DNA of 5,906 nucleotides from an uncultured Clostridia bacterium (GTDB lineage: Bacteria; Bacillota; Clostridia; Oscillospirales; CAG-272): assembly GCA_947367285.1 (NCBI GenBank), contig CANBDB010000097.1, positions 1 to 5,906 on the forward strand, read 5' to 3'. Each line of letters starts with the position of its first letter. Position 1 is the first letter of the stretch. The notes under the pieces are model-generated. The model ran no database searches and had not been told where the DNA came from. It saw nothing but the letters and a program-made list of their open reading frames with translations. This document shows positions 5,598-5,906 of this stretch, one piece after another. Position numbers and translations under genes: made by a program.

Positions 5598-5709
5598 GAC
5601 AAATTTAGCTCGCAAAGCGAGCCTTCCCGTATACTATCTTAAGACACCTTAAAGGTGTCTTTCTTTTTTTGATTTCCCGCGCATGAGGAATTTAATTCAT
5701 CTTTTTGCG
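5598..5709. repeat. 112-base direct repeat, copy 2
   Basis: Second copy of the element at 5374-5485, again with the GCTCGC-AAA-GCGAGC hairpin (5608-5622) and an intrinsic terminator. The interval between copies (5486-5597) is also 112 bases. It ends eight bases before the -35 box of the next gene, so it would shield that gene from upstream transcription. Confidence 0.93.
5641..5670 (+). terminator. Intrinsic terminator inside repeat copy 2
   Basis: AAGACACC (5641-5648) pairs with GGTGTCTT (5654-5661) around TTAAA, then TCTTTTTTT. The stem and tail are unchanged from copy 1; the only difference is in the loop (T for A), which fits conservation of the terminator function. Confidence 0.82.
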
Positions 5710-5717
5710 CCACGCAA

Positions 5718-5746
5718 TTGACATATCACTTCACCTATGATATAAT
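5718..5746 (+). promoter_or_regulatory. Full-consensus sigma-A promoter of the right-edge gene
   Basis: TTGACA (5718-5723), a 17-base spacer and TATAAT (5741-5746) match consensus at all twelve positions, and an extended -10 TGA precedes the -10. Transcription would start near 5753, giving a leader of about 35 bases before the ATG. Confidence 0.93.
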
Positions 5747-5787
5747 ATTAACAATGTACACCATTTGAATAAAAAAGGAGAAAATTC

Positions 5788-5906
5788 ATGAAGGATAAAA
5801 TTTCAATATTCTTAAAGAGCAAAGTTTTCAGGATTATGATCATAATCTTATCAATAATTCTTGTTCTCAGCTTAGTTGGGCCTTTTGTGGTTTTGGCAAT
5901 CGCCAC
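5788..5906 (+). CDS. Start of a membrane-anchored or secreted protein, cut by the window edge
   Basis: Only the first 39 residues are visible. They begin MKDKISIFLKSKVFRIM, a basic start, followed by an unbroken hydrophobic run from about residue 16 to 39 (IMIIILSIILVLSLVGPFVVLAIA). This is a membrane segment or signal anchor; no cleavage site or lipobox cysteine is visible yet. AAGGAG at 5775-5780, seven bases before the ATG, and the consensus promoter make it a real gene. The family cannot be named from this fragment. Confidence 0.8.
   Translation, partial: MKDKISIFLKSKVFRIMIIILSIILVLSLVGPFVVLAIA

Noticed and set aside
5498..5608. A 36-codon open frame with a hydrophobic start between the repeat copies
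   Set aside because: There is no ribosome binding site, the codons come mostly from two perfect palindromes, and the frame ends inside repeat copy 2.
5374..5709. CRISPR array or transposon terminal repeats
   Set aside because: The repeats are far too long and only two, in direct orientation, with no spacer series, no transposase gene and no target-site duplication visible.

Overview
The window looks like a chromosomal segment of a Gram-positive, low-to-moderate G+C bacterium, most likely an uncultured gut-type member of the Clostridia (Bacillota). The reasons are strong AGGAGG-type ribosome binding sites, near-consensus sigma-A promoters with 17-base spacers, tRNA-Met and tRNA-Glu genes that resemble Bacillota tRNAs and encode CCA, a lipoprotein signal typical of the group, and carbohydrate-use genes of a kind common in gut Clostridia. 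This placement is an inference from style and family resemblance; no marker gene is present.

Layout. Positions 1-113 hold two perfect palindromes and no gene; the second is a plausible terminator. Positions 114-3145 hold a two-gene leftward operon: an MFS sugar transporter (1844-3145), then, 11 bases on, a cytoplasmic glycoside hydrolase family 2 enzyme (114-1832). It reads from a promoter at 3181-3209. Back to back with it, a rightward promoter (3231-3259) drives a small lipoprotein of unknown function (3298-3756). The lipoprotein gene converges on a leftward esterase gene (3803-4921), and both end in one bidirectional hairpin terminator (3755-3799). The esterase has its own leftward promoter and appears to fuse a starch-binding-like module to an alpha/beta-hydrolase. 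A rightward promoter (5025-5053) then drives a tRNA-Met(CAU)/tRNA-Glu(UUC) pair that ends in an 18-bp terminator hairpin.

Positions 5235-5787 carry no convincing gene but are densely structured. They hold a G+C-richer hairpin segment, a 112-base direct repeat present twice (5374-5485 and 5598-5709, four differences), and a 112-base interval between the copies packed with short perfect hairpins. Each repeat copy contains a small GC-closed hairpin and a full intrinsic terminator. The second copy is followed at once by a fully consensus extended -10 promoter that drives a truncated membrane protein gene running off the right edge (5788 onward).

How the genes work together: the transporter and GH2 enzyme fit a simple import-then-hydrolyse unit for a short glycoside, both acting without secretion of the enzyme. 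The esterase nearby may deacylate a related substrate, but it is transcribed separately. I see no complete new defence or mobile system. The most unusual material is the modular repeat and hairpin region after the tRNAs.
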